A stretch of DNA of 6,793 nucleotides from Hyphomicrobiales bacterium. GTDB lineage: Bacteria > Pseudomonadota > Alphaproteobacteria > Rhizobiales > Xanthobacteraceae. Both the position numbers and the translations under genes were made by a program. How positions within the stretch are numbered: position 1 is the first letter of the stretch; the number at the start of each line of letters is the position of its first letter. The stretch spans positions 1 through 6,793 of the forward strand of contig PLTE01000037.1 of assembly GCA_003164375.1 (NCBI GenBank), written 5' to 3'. A model generated the notes under the pieces. It worked only from the letters and a program-made list of their open reading frames with translations, was not told the DNA's origin and did no database searches. Shown here in pieces: positions 1 to 6,085 of this stretch.

Positions 1-727
1 TCTCGTCGTAGCACTCGTAGGGCTGTGCCTTGCGCAAGTCCCACGCGGCGCCGGCCGAGCGCACCATCACGCCGGAGAAACCGCGCACCCAGGCCTCCTC
101 CAGCGTGACGATGGAGATGTCGACATTGCGTTGCTTGAAGATTCGGTTCTCGGTGAGCAACCCCTCGAGATCGTCGCATACTTTGAGGAACGGATCGCAG
201 AACCCGAAGATGTCGTCGATCAATTTCTGCGGCAAATCCTGGTGCACGCCGCCGACCCGGAAATAATTGGCGTGCAGACGCGCCCCGCAGGCGCGTTCGT
301 AGAACACCATCAGCTTCTCGCGCTCCTCGAACCCCCACAGCGGCGGCGTCAAAGCGCCTACGTCCATCGCCTGGGTCGTGATGTTCAGGAGGTGCGACAA
401 CAGCCGGCCGATCTCGGAATAAAGCACACGGATGAGCTGTCCTCGTCTCGGTATCTTGACTTGCAGGAGCTTTTCCGCCGCCAAGCAGAACGCGTGCTCC
501 TGATTCATCGGCGCGACATAATCGAGCCGGTCGAAATACGGGATCGCCTGCGCATAGGTCTTGTGCTCGATCAGCTTTTCGGTGCCGCGGTGCAGAAGGC
601 CGACATGCGGATCTACCCGCTCGACGACCTCGCCGTTAAGGTCCAGCACCAGACGCAGCACGCCGTGCGCGGCCGGATGCTGCGGCCCGAAATTGATCGT
701 AAAATTGCGTTCCGCGGCTTCAGCCAT
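1..727 (-). CDS. nuoD: NADH-quinone oxidoreductase subunit D (NuoD), C-terminal part cut off by window edge
   Basis: NuoD is the 49-kDa-type subunit of respiratory complex I. With NuoB it forms the ubiquinone-binding cavity near iron-sulfur cluster N2 at the cytoplasmic side of the membrane. The 242 codons present read without interruption; the family is about 400 residues, so roughly 60% is here and the C-terminus lies beyond the left edge. Visible marks are the N-terminal NFGPQHPAAHGVLR (residues 12-25), PHVGLLHRGTEK (40-51), NQEHAFCLAAEKLL (75-88), a PRRGQLIRVLYSEIGR stretch, and GALTPPLWGFEEREK. His21 and Tyr70 match the two quinone-headgroup ligands of the family (His38 and Tyr87 in Thermus, by spacing). 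The ATG shares its A with the TGA stop of the upstream thioesterase gene (TGATG). No strong Shine-Dalgarno sequence precedes it, so translation probably depends on coupling. The start gives the usual short N-terminus. Confidence 0.97.
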   Translation of the reverse strand, partial: MAEAAERNFTINFGPQHPAAHGVLRLVLDLNGEVVERVDPHVGLLHRGTEKLIEHKTYAQAIPYFDRLDYVAPMNQEHAFCLAAEKLLQVKIPRRGQLIRVLYSEIGRLLSHLLNITTQAMDVGALTPPLWGFEEREKLMVFYERACGARLHANYFRVGGVHQDLPQKLIDDIFGFCDPFLKVCDDLEGLLTENRIFKQRNVDISIVTLEEAWVRGFSGVMVRSAGAAWDLRKAQPYECYDE

Positions 728-1158
728 CACGCTACCCGAGCCATTTTCGCGGCCTTCGCCGCGACTCGTGAATTGAACTTGTCCCAGATCACGACGAAGC
801 GCTCGTGTCGGCCTTCGCCGATCAGATCGACGCCGTCATGCGCCTTGACGTTGAAGGTCACGTGCTGACCGGCGACCGCGACGCATTGCGCATCGACCGT
901 GACCGTCATACCCGCTGGCGTGGCCGCAAGGTGGCTGACATCGACATGGACGCCGACGCTGCCCTCGCCCGGATCGAGATGCGGCGCCAAAAGTTGCGTG
1001 CATACCCATTCCATCAAAACGATCATGAAACCGGTGGCGAAAACCTTCGGCATCGCGACAATCTCGGGCGCCTCCGGATAGGTGAAGGGAACGGTCTTGT
1101 TCTCCGGCACGACGTAGCTGAAGCGATGGGTGAGCCCGGGCTCAAGGGTCGGCTTCAT
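727..1158 (-). CDS. FlK-like hotdog-fold acyl-CoA thioesterase embedded in the nuo operon
   Basis: A 143-residue protein resembling fluoroacetyl-CoA thioesterase FlK of Streptomyces cattleya, which hydrolyses an acyl-CoA thioester. Compared from memory, the two align without gaps from the start to about residue 132, with roughly half the residues identical. Thr42, Glu50 and His76 (the FlK catalytic residues) and Gly69 and Arg120 fall at the same numbers, in the motifs VFATGFM (39-45), LMEW (48-51), SHLAATP (75-81) and AHDGVD..GEGRHER (106-120). Of the FlK lid residues, Val23 is kept, but Leu26, Phe33 and Phe36 are Thr, Ile and Met here, so the substrate is probably not fluoroacetyl-CoA. No signal peptide or membrane segment is seen, so it should be cytoplasmic. 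AAGGGG (1166-1171) lies 7 nt upstream of the ATG. The gene starts 1 nt after the nuoC stop and its stop overlaps the nuoD start, so it is co-transcribed and probably co-translated with complex I genes. The family call is firm; the substrate and any link to complex I are unknown. Confidence 0.9.
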   Translation of the reverse strand: MKPTLEPGLTHRFSYVVPENKTVPFTYPEAPEIVAMPKVFATGFMIVLMEWVCTQLLAPHLDPGEGSVGVHVDVSHLAATPAGMTVTVDAQCVAVAGQHVTFNVKAHDGVDLIGEGRHERFVVIWDKFNSRVAAKAAKMARVA

Positions 1159-1159
1159 C

Positions 1160-1771
1160 TCAAGACCCCTTGCCGCCGGCTTTCTCGTCGCCCGGCAGCA
1201 CGTAGTCGGGGCCTTCCCACGGCGACAGAAAATCGAAATTGCGGAACTCCTGGGTCAGCCGCACCGGCTCGTAGACGACGCGCTTGCGCTCGTCGTCGTA
1301 GCGCACCTCGACATAGCCCGTCAGCGGAAAGTCCTTGCGCAGCGGATGACCCTCGAATCCGTAGTCGGTCATGAGCCGGCGCAGGTCGGGATGGCCGGAG
1401 AACACCACGCCGTAGAGATCGAAGGTCTCGCGCTCGAACCAGTCGGCGCCCGGAAATATATCGATCAACGTCGGCACCGGCGTCGTCTCGTCGGTCTCGG
1501 CCTTGACGCGAATGCGCAAATTTAGCTTCGGCGACAGCAGATGATAGACGACGTCAAAACGTCGCTCGCGCGAAGGCCAATCGACCGCGGTCAGATCGAT
1601 GAAGCTGCTGAACAGGCAGCGCGGATCGTCGCGCAGGAACCGCAGCACCGTGACGATCTCGCTCGCCTGCGCCGTCACCGTGAGTTCGTGATAGGCAACG
1701 CCATAGCCGGTCACTGCCGGGCCGAGCGCAGCAGCGATGGTTTTGCCGAGCGTATCGAGCGTCTCGTCCAT
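1160..1771 (-). CDS. nuoC: NADH-quinone oxidoreductase subunit C (NuoC, 30-kDa type)
   Basis: NuoC is a peripheral-arm subunit of complex I that packs against NuoD and NuoB in the quinone-reducing module. It carries no cofactor. The 203-residue product has the normal length for a stand-alone alphaproteobacterial NuoC. The 30-kDa subunit signature is clear at about residues 112-140: FERETFDLYG, FSGHPDLRRLM, YGFEGHPLRKDFP. The N-terminal domain holds the usual CLFSSFIDLTAVDWP stretch (52-66), and the C-terminus has the EFRNFDFLSPWEG motif near residues 175-187. The ATG lies 13 nt after the nuoB stop. The junction contains TCAGCGTT twice on the plus strand (1774-1781 and 1785-1792), a small tandem duplication of the end of nuoB. 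Only a weak purine-rich stretch (GAGAAAA) serves as ribosome site. NuoC is not fused to NuoD, unlike in Escherichia coli. Confidence 0.97.
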   Translation of the reverse strand: MDETLDTLGKTIAAALGPAVTGYGVAYHELTVTAQASEIVTVLRFLRDDPRCLFSSFIDLTAVDWPSRERRFDVVYHLLSPKLNLRIRVKAETDETTPVPTLIDIFPGADWFERETFDLYGVVFSGHPDLRRLMTDYGFEGHPLRKDFPLTGYVEVRYDDERKRVVYEPVRLTQEFRNFDFLSPWEGPDYVLPGDEKAGGKGS

Positions 1772-1784
1772 TGTCAGCGTTTTC

Positions 1785-2369
1785 TCAGCGTTCGATCGTC
1801 GCCGTGCGGCGGATCTTTTTCTGCAACAACATTACGCCGTAGAGCAGCGCCTCGGCGGTAGGTGGGCACCCCGGCACATAAACATCCACCGGCACGATGC
1901 GGTCGCAGCCGCGCACCACTGAATAAGAGTAGTGGTAGTAGCCGCCGCCATTGGCGCAACTGCCCATCGAAATGACCCAGCGCGGTTCCGGCATCTGGTC
2001 GTAAACCTTGCGCATCGCCGGGGCCATTTTGTTGGTCAAGGTACCGGCGACGATCATCACGTCGGACTGCCGCGGCGAGGCGCGCGGCGCGAAGCCGAAC
2101 CGCTCGCAATCGTAGCGCGGCATCGCCATATGCATCATCTCGACCGCGCAGCAGGCGAGTCCGAACGTCATCCACATCAGCGAGCCGGTGCGCGCCCACC
2201 CGATCAGATCCGACGTCGCGGTGACGAGGAACCCCTTGTCGGCAAGCTCGCTGTTCAAGCCGGCGAAGAACGGATCATCGGCGCCGACCGGCTTGCCGGT
2301 GCGCGGGTCGAGTACGCCGCGACGCTGGTCTTGCCGCGGCGTGGCGATGACAGGTTCGCTCAATCCCAT
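1785..2369 (-). CDS. nuoB: NADH-quinone oxidoreductase subunit B (NuoB, PSST type, cluster N2)
   Basis: NuoB binds the terminal iron-sulfur cluster N2, which passes electrons to ubiquinone at the interface with NuoD. The 194-residue protein has all four expected cysteine ligands: the tandem Cys73-Cys74 in FGLACCAVEMM, Cys138 in MGSCANGGGYY, and Cys168 in VPGCPPTAEAL. Other family marks are GWARTGSLMWMTFG (58-70), RYDCERFGFAPRASPRQSD (85-103) and GTLTNKMAPAMRKVYDQMP (109-127). An in-frame ATG at 2480 would add 37 residues lying inside nuoA that look unlike NuoB. I chose ATG 2369 because it gives the usual N-terminus and has GGGAG about 8 nt upstream. The start overlaps the last 10 nt of nuoA, indicating translational coupling. 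Confidence 0.97.
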   Translation of the reverse strand: MGLSEPVIATPRQDQRRGVLDPRTGKPVGADDPFFAGLNSELADKGFLVTATSDLIGWARTGSLMWMTFGLACCAVEMMHMAMPRYDCERFGFAPRASPRQSDVMIVAGTLTNKMAPAMRKVYDQMPEPRWVISMGSCANGGGYYHYSYSVVRGCDRIVPVDVYVPGCPPTAEALLYGVMLLQKKIRRTATIER

Positions 2370-2737
2370 TCGAGCGCTCCCTTTTTCCATTCGTAGATGA
2401 AGCCGATGGTCAGCACCGCAAGGAACATCATCATCGACCAAAAGCCGTACACACCGAGCTGACCGAATGCTGTTGCCCACGGGAACAGGAAGCTGACTTC
2501 GAGATCGAAAATGATGAACAGGATGGCGACGAGGTAGAAGCGGACGTCGAATTTCATCCGCGCGTCATCGAAAGCGTTGAAGCCGCACTCGTAGGCGGAG
2601 AGCTTTTCCGGGTCGGGTCGCTTGAAGGCGAGGAGAAACGCCGCGACCAGAAGCGCGAGCCCGATCACACCCGAGAGAGCCACAAACACAATCAGGGGCA
2701 GATAAGCGAACAGCAACTGAGCCAATCCTTGACTCAT
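2360..2737 (-). CDS. nuoA: NADH-quinone oxidoreductase subunit A (NuoA, ND3 type)
   Basis: NuoA is the small membrane subunit of complex I equivalent to mitochondrial ND3. Its long loop helps shape the quinone tunnel. The 125-residue protein has three hydrophobic segments at about residues 9-38, 67-89 and 95-116. Loop 1 contains KLSAYECGF with Cys51, the position of the ND3 switch-loop cysteine, followed by DDARMKFDVRFY. Helix 2 carries the conserved acidic pair in FDLEVSFLFPW (Asp78, Glu80). The C-terminus ends YEWKKGALEWD. I chose ATG 2737, with AGAAGGG about 7 nt upstream, over the in-frame ATG at 2770, which adds 11 charged residues and has no comparable ribosome site. It is the first gene of the operon; a divergent non-coding region lies upstream. 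Confidence 0.96.
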   Translation of the reverse strand: MSQGLAQLLFAYLPLIVFVALSGVIGLALLVAAFLLAFKRPDPEKLSAYECGFNAFDDARMKFDVRFYLVAILFIIFDLEVSFLFPWATAFGQLGVYGFWSMMMFLAVLTIGFIYEWKKGALEWD

Positions 2738-2878
2738 CGAAAGCCCTTCTGGCCGGCGGGCAGCGGCCATCTCCCTGGATCGGGAGCAGGCCCTCCGCGG
2801 CGCGGTTCAACATGCAACTGAATGCGCGGTTTTGTCTCAAAATCCGAAGGATTCGCGCCGCAAGCTGAACTCGGCGAC

Positions 2879-2906
2879 CCTTAGCGCAGTGCACAACACG
2901 GCGCAA
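2879..2906 (-). promoter_or_regulatory. Candidate sigma-70-type promoter for the nuo operon
   Basis: Read on the minus strand, TTGCGC (2901-2906) and CTAAGG (2879-2884) are separated by 16 nt. This loosely resembles housekeeping promoters of Hyphomicrobiales. It would start transcription near 2872 and leave a leader of about 135 nt before nuoA. The match is weak at both boxes, and other starts within 2770-3000 are possible. Confidence 0.3.
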
Positions 2907-2944
2907 GGCAGACCTTGGATAAAGACCTGCGCGCGACGGTCGCG

Positions 2945-2973
2945 TTGACGCCTCCGCTACCACCGATGCTACG
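2945..2973 (+). promoter_or_regulatory. Weak candidate promoter for the Bug-protein/hydrolase pair
   Basis: TTGACG (2945-2950) is a good -35 box. At 17 nt spacing follows GCTACG (2968-2973), a poor -10 box that is nevertheless of a kind tolerated in GC-rich alphaproteobacteria. Transcription would begin near 2980, about 80 nt before the leader ORF. TATTTT at 2984-2989 is a second possible -10 without a clear partner. Confidence 0.22.
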
Positions 2974-3062
2974 GTGCCACGACTATTTTACCGGGCGGCG
3001 AAACCCTACGGTGTACGGATACCTGATCCGGTTCCGTTATGCACAATGGGCGGGAGAGATTT

Positions 3063-3092
3063 ATGCACGTTGGCGACGGGACTGCGACGTGA
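3063..3092 (+). CDS. Nine-codon leader ORF overlapping the start of the Bug-family gene
   Basis: ATG 3063 opens a reading frame for MHVGDGTAT that ends at TGA 3090-3092. GGGAGAG (3052-3058), the best Shine-Dalgarno match in this region, sits 4-6 nt before it. Its stop overlaps the GTG start of the next gene in a GTGA arrangement, the classic layout for translational coupling. The peptide resembles nothing I know. It may exist to load ribosomes onto the downstream GTG, or it may be chance. A frameshift linking it to the downstream protein was considered and does not extend the homology. Confidence 0.35.
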   Translation: MHVGDGTAT

Positions 3093-4075
3093 CGCCGATA
3101 TTGTCTTCATCAGCGCGAGTCCTTGCCGTGCTGATTCTGGCAGGCGCGGTGACCGTCACAACGGGCCGCGCCGAGGATTATCCGTCGCGGCCGGTGAAAG
3201 TCATCGTTCCGTTCGGCGCCGGCGGACCGACCGACGTCTACGCGCGCGACATTGCCGAAGAATTGCGCAAATCCTTGAACCAGACCTTTTTCATGGAGAA
3301 CCGCCCGGGCGCCGGTACCACGATCGGCACCGATATGGTCGCCAAGGCCACCCCGGACGGCTACACGCTCCTGATGGTCTCGGGCACCCAGACCGTCAAC
3401 GAGACACTCTATAACGATAAGCCCTATCAATTGCTGCGCGACCTCGTCCCGATCGCACCGGTGATCGATTCCGACTTGGTGCTGGTGGAACATCCGTCGG
3501 TACCGGCGAATAACCTGGTCGAGCTCATTGCGCTTGCGCGGGCAAAACCGGGCACGCTGAATTACGGCTCATCAGGACCCGGCTCGAACTACCACATGGC
3601 CGGCGAGCTTTTGAAAAACCTTGCCGGGATCGACATCCTACACGTACCCTATAAGGGCTCGACCGGGATGCGCGGCGACATTTTAAGCGGCCAAATCCAA
3701 CTGTTGTTCGATTCCGTCCCGACCATGGCGCCGATGATCAAGGCCGGCATGGTGCGGGCGCTCGGCACCAGCGGCAAAGCGCGCTCCCCTATCCTGCCTG
3801 ATGTGCCGACCATCGCCGAGGCTGGCGTTGCGGGCTTTCAGGCCTCGCTCTGGGTCGGCTTGATGGCGCCTAAGGACACCCCGCAGCCAATCGTCGATCT
3901 GCTCAACCGAACCATTACCGCCATCTTGCGGCGACCGGACATCAAGCAGGCTTGGGAGGCGCAAGGCGCCACGCCCTTGGTGATGACCCAGCCGGAATTC
4001 TCGGCCTTCATGGCGGCCGAGGTCGTGAAATGGGCTAAGGTCGTCAAGGACAACCACATTGCGCTCATCAATTAG
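3089..4075 (+). CDS. Bug/TctC-family periplasmic solute-binding protein
   Basis: A tripartite tricarboxylate transporter (TctC/Bug) substrate-binding receptor. These proteins bind carboxylates or other small organic molecules in the periplasm for TctAB permeases, or act as orphans in sensing. From GTG 3089 it has 328 residues, the usual family length. Residues 1-28 look like a Sec signal peptide: a basic residue, the hydrophobic core VLAVLILAGAV, and cleavage after GRA before EDYPSRPVK. Family marks in order are IVPFGAGGPTDVYAR with ligand-loop Asp49 (39-53), ENRPGAGTTIG (70-80), PDGYTLLM (89-96), AKPGTLNYGSSGPGS (152-166), HVPYKGS (185-191), GQIQLLFD with Asp208, and RSPILPDVPTIAEAG (232-246). 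The frame stays open upstream to an ATG at 2915, but that would bury the signal peptide behind 58 unrelated residues. No tctA or tctB lies in the window. The hydrolase gene follows after 38 nt. The ligand cannot be told from sequence. Confidence 0.93.
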   Translation: MTPILSSSARVLAVLILAGAVTVTTGRAEDYPSRPVKVIVPFGAGGPTDVYARDIAEELRKSLNQTFFMENRPGAGTTIGTDMVAKATPDGYTLLMVSGTQTVNETLYNDKPYQLLRDLVPIAPVIDSDLVLVEHPSVPANNLVELIALARAKPGTLNYGSSGPGSNYHMAGELLKNLAGIDILHVPYKGSTGMRGDILSGQIQLLFDSVPTMAPMIKAGMVRALGTSGKARSPILPDVPTIAEAGVAGFQASLWVGLMAPKDTPQPIVDLLNRTITAILRRPDIKQAWEAQGATPLVMTQPEFSAFMAAEVVKWAKVVKDNHIALIN

Positions 4076-4113
4076 GCGATGATCGCGGTTTCAATAGCGT
4101 ATGGATGCAAGCG

Positions 4114-5046
4114 ATGAACGATATGACCAAGATCACGGCGGCCACGATCACGGGCGAAGAGCACTGGACCACCAAATCAGGCGACGTGAGGCTGTTTCTA
4201 TTCGAGAAATACGCCGGCGAGCCGAACGCTAGCGCCGGTATAATCCTATTCGTCCATGGCTCGTCGATGGCGGGACAGCCGACCTTCGACCTCCAAGTCG
4301 AGGGGCGGCCCGACTCCTCGGTGATGGACTGGTTCGCGCGCCGTGGCTTTGATTGCTGGTGCGTCGACATGGAGGGCTACGGCCGCTCCGAAAAGAGCCG
4401 GGACAATAATGCCCCGATCGCGCAAGGCGCCGACGATTGTCTCGCCGCCGCAAGCTATATCCACAAGCTACGCGGCAGGCGGCCGCTGTATGTCTATGGC
4501 ATTTCGTCGGGCGCACTGCGCGCGGCGATGTTCGCGCAGCGCCATCCCGACCTCGTGGCGCGCCTCGCGCTCGACGCTATGGTCTGGACCGGCGACGGCT
4601 CGCCGACGCTTGCCGAGCGCAAGAAGAGGCTGCCCGAATTCCGTACCAAGAACCGCCGCCCGATCGACAAGGCCTTCATCCATTCGATCTTCGAACGCGA
4701 CCATCCCGGCACCGCGGAAGAAAAGGTCATCGACGCCTTCGCCGATGCGGTCACCGCGCTCGACGACTCGGTGCCGACCGGAACCTATGTCGACATGTGC
4801 GCCAATCTGCCGGTGGTCGATCCCGGGAGGATAACAGTGCCGACGCTGATCATGCGCGGCCAATGGGACGGTATCGCGAGCTTCGACGATCTCGTCGCCT
4901 TCTTCGCCGGGCTGCCCAATCCCGACAAGCATTTCGCCGTCATGCCTGGCATTTCGCATGCCAGCTTCCAGCAGAAGAATTACGCGCTGGTCTACCACAT
5001 CCTTTGGAGCTTCTTCGCCCAGCCGACGCCGATCTACCGCGGTTGA
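4114..5046 (+). CDS. Alpha/beta-fold serine hydrolase, substrate unknown
   Basis: A cytoplasmic alpha/beta-hydrolase of about 310 residues with no signal peptide. Counting from ATG 4114, it shows the oxyanion motif LFVHGSSMAG (His48-Gly49), the nucleophile elbow YGISSG with Ser131 in GxSxG form, an acid Asp252 in MRGQWDG, and a terminal His282 in MPGISHASF. The catalytic triad is therefore intact. A cap region lies between about residues 157 and 240. The GYGRSEKSRD stretch (88-97) is typical of esterase, lactonase and S33-type members. The starts at 4105, 4114 and 4123 are all in frame; 4114 has a weak GGA 8 nt upstream and is preferred. It follows the Bug-protein gene by 38 nt on the same strand, so an operon is likely, perhaps hydrolysing an imported ester or amide; that is inference. 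The nucleophile is Ser, not Asp, so it is not a haloalkane or fluoroacetate dehalogenase. Confidence 0.88.
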   Translation: MNDMTKITAATITGEEHWTTKSGDVRLFLFEKYAGEPNASAGIILFVHGSSMAGQPTFDLQVEGRPDSSVMDWFARRGFDCWCVDMEGYGRSEKSRDNNAPIAQGADDCLAAASYIHKLRGRRPLYVYGISSGALRAAMFAQRHPDLVARLALDAMVWTGDGSPTLAERKKRLPEFRTKNRRPIDKAFIHSIFERDHPGTAEEKVIDAFADAVTALDDSVPTGTYVDMCANLPVVDPGRITVPTLIMRGQWDGIASFDDLVAFFAGLPNPDKHFAVMPGISHASFQQKNYALVYHILWSFFAQPTPIYRG

Positions 5047-5053
5047 ATCGAGG

Positions 5054-6061
5054 CTAGGCTCGGCAATGGCCGATCGCGTCGAACGCTTCGGCGAGGCGGC
5101 GCAGCACGGTCGCCGGATCGGCGGCCGTGAGCACTCGGCTGCGATGCGTTTTGGTGAGATCCGCCGGGGCCGCCACGGTCGCTGCGGCGGCATCGAGCGC
5201 CCAGCCCAGATGCTTTCGCGCATGGCGCAGCCCGACATCGAAGCCGTAATGGGCGAGCATTTCGCCGTAGAGCGCGCTCGCAAGCGCGAGCTGTTCGCCG
5301 AGCGGCGGCGCGGTCTCGCGCTTGCCGGTCGCAAGATAACGCGCGAGTTGGCCGGGAAACCACGGCCTGCCCTGGGCGCCGCGACCGACCATCACAGCAT
5401 CGGCATTGGAGGCGGCAAGCGCCGCATCGGCGTCGTCAAAACTTTCAATGTCGCCATTGACGACGACAGGGACCGACGCTGACTCCTTGACCGCCCGTAC
5501 CGCCGCCCAGTCGGCCCGCCCTTTGTAGAACTGACAGCGCGTGCGGCCATGCACCGTGACAAGCCGCACGCCAGCCCGTTCGGCCCGGCGTGCAAGCTCT
5601 GGTGCATTGCGCGTGCGGTCATCCCAACCGAGCCGCATCTTTAACGTCACCGGCACACGCACCGCCTGCACCACCGCTTCGATCAGCGACAGCGCATGGT
5701 CGAGGTCGCGCATCAGCGCAGAACCTGACGCACCATTGGTGACGTTCTTGGCCGGACAACCCATGTTAATGTCGATAATCGCAGCGCCGGCACTTTCAGC
5801 AATGCGAGCGCCTTCGGCCATCCAGCGCGCTTCACAGCCGGCAAGCTGGACCACATGCAGTCCCGCGCCGTGATGTTCGACACGCCTTCGGGCCAGATGG
5901 TTGCCTTCAGCCAGCGCCGCACAGGCGGCCATTTCCGAGATGACTAGGCCGGCTCCCTGCCCCGCGACTTGACGCCGAAACGGCGCGTCGGTGATGCCTG
6001 ACATTGGCGCCAACAGCACCGCATTCGGCAACTCGATCGGACCGATGGAGATGCCTTGCAT
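5054..6061 (-). CDS. dusB: tRNA-dihydrouridine synthase, DusB/NifR3 type
   Basis: An FMN-dependent enzyme that uses NADPH to reduce specific uridines in the tRNA D-loop to dihydrouridine; in E. coli DusB acts on U17. The 335-residue protein has the N-terminal TIM-barrel start VLLAPMSGITDAPFR (15-29), a VISEM stretch (40-44), the catalytic loop DINMGCPAKNVTNG with Cys102, FMN-contact residues in LKMRLGW (Lys141) and HGRTR (His171), the NGDI motif (202-205) and the phosphate-binding VGRGAQGRPW (225-234). The rest is the helical tRNA-binding domain. An in-frame TAG lies three codons before ATG 6061, and internal starts would remove the first barrel strand, so this start is secure. It is preceded by six C residues and no Shine-Dalgarno sequence. 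tRNA-Asp lies 24 nt upstream on the same strand. In many relatives this gene leads into ntrBC, but here the downstream neighbour is the convergent hydrolase. Confidence 0.95.
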   Translation of the reverse strand: MQGISIGPIELPNAVLLAPMSGITDAPFRRQVAGQGAGLVISEMAACAALAEGNHLARRRVEHHGAGLHVVQLAGCEARWMAEGARIAESAGAAIIDINMGCPAKNVTNGASGSALMRDLDHALSLIEAVVQAVRVPVTLKMRLGWDDRTRNAPELARRAERAGVRLVTVHGRTRCQFYKGRADWAAVRAVKESASVPVVVNGDIESFDDADAALAASNADAVMVGRGAQGRPWFPGQLARYLATGKRETAPPLGEQLALASALYGEMLAHYGFDVGLRHARKHLGWALDAAAATVAAPADLTKTHRSRVLTAADPATVLRRLAEAFDAIGHCRA

Positions 6062-6085
6062 GGGGGGCTAAGGTGCTGAAATCAT

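Larger units (their letters stand above)
2738..3062. other. Divergent intergenic region between nuoA and the Bug-family gene
   Basis: About 325 bp without a convincing gene. Open frames cross it on both strands, but their translations are arginine- and proline-rich and resemble no family I know. It must hold the nuo operon promoter (minus) and the promoter of the plus-strand transport gene; weak candidates are listed separately. A short perfect inverted repeat, AATCC-GAA-GGATT (2841-2853), would form a 5-bp hairpin in the nuo leader. It has no proper T-run and its role is unclear. No tRNA or recognisable riboswitch core was seen. Confidence 0.6.

Noticed and set aside
131..868. Long plus-strand open frame opposite nuoD and the thioesterase
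   Set aside because: It is antisense to clearly homologous genes, has Arg/His-rich composition typical of GC-rich shadow frames, and shows no recognisable domain.
2370..2480. Longer NuoB starting at 2480
   Set aside because: The extra segment lies wholly within nuoA in another frame and is unlike NuoB N-termini. ATG 2369 has a ribosome site and the typical overlap.
2841..2853. AATCC-GAA-GGATT inverted repeat as an operator or terminator for nuo
   Set aside because: It has only a 5-bp stem with a 3-nt loop and no clear T-run. It is equally likely by chance and matches no operator I know.
2915..3088. N-terminal extension of the Bug protein from ATG 2915
   Set aside because: The added 58 residues resemble no domain and would place the signal peptide inside the protein. 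The GTG at 3089 gives normal length and a proper signal peptide.
727..5046. A fluoroacetate-handling locus (FlK-like thioesterase plus a fluoroacetate dehalogenase-like hydrolase)
   Set aside because: The hydrolase has a Ser nucleophile in GISSG, not the Asp needed for dehalogenation. The FlK lid residues differ, and the two genes are in separate operons.
5049..5062. Bidirectional terminator between the hydrolase and dusB
   Set aside because: The stem is only 4 bp and there is no T-run on either side.
4468..5334. Long minus-strand open frame crossing the hydrolase and dusB ends
   Set aside because: It spans two unrelated genes out of frame, has a low-complexity Arg-rich translation, and both true genes are well supported.
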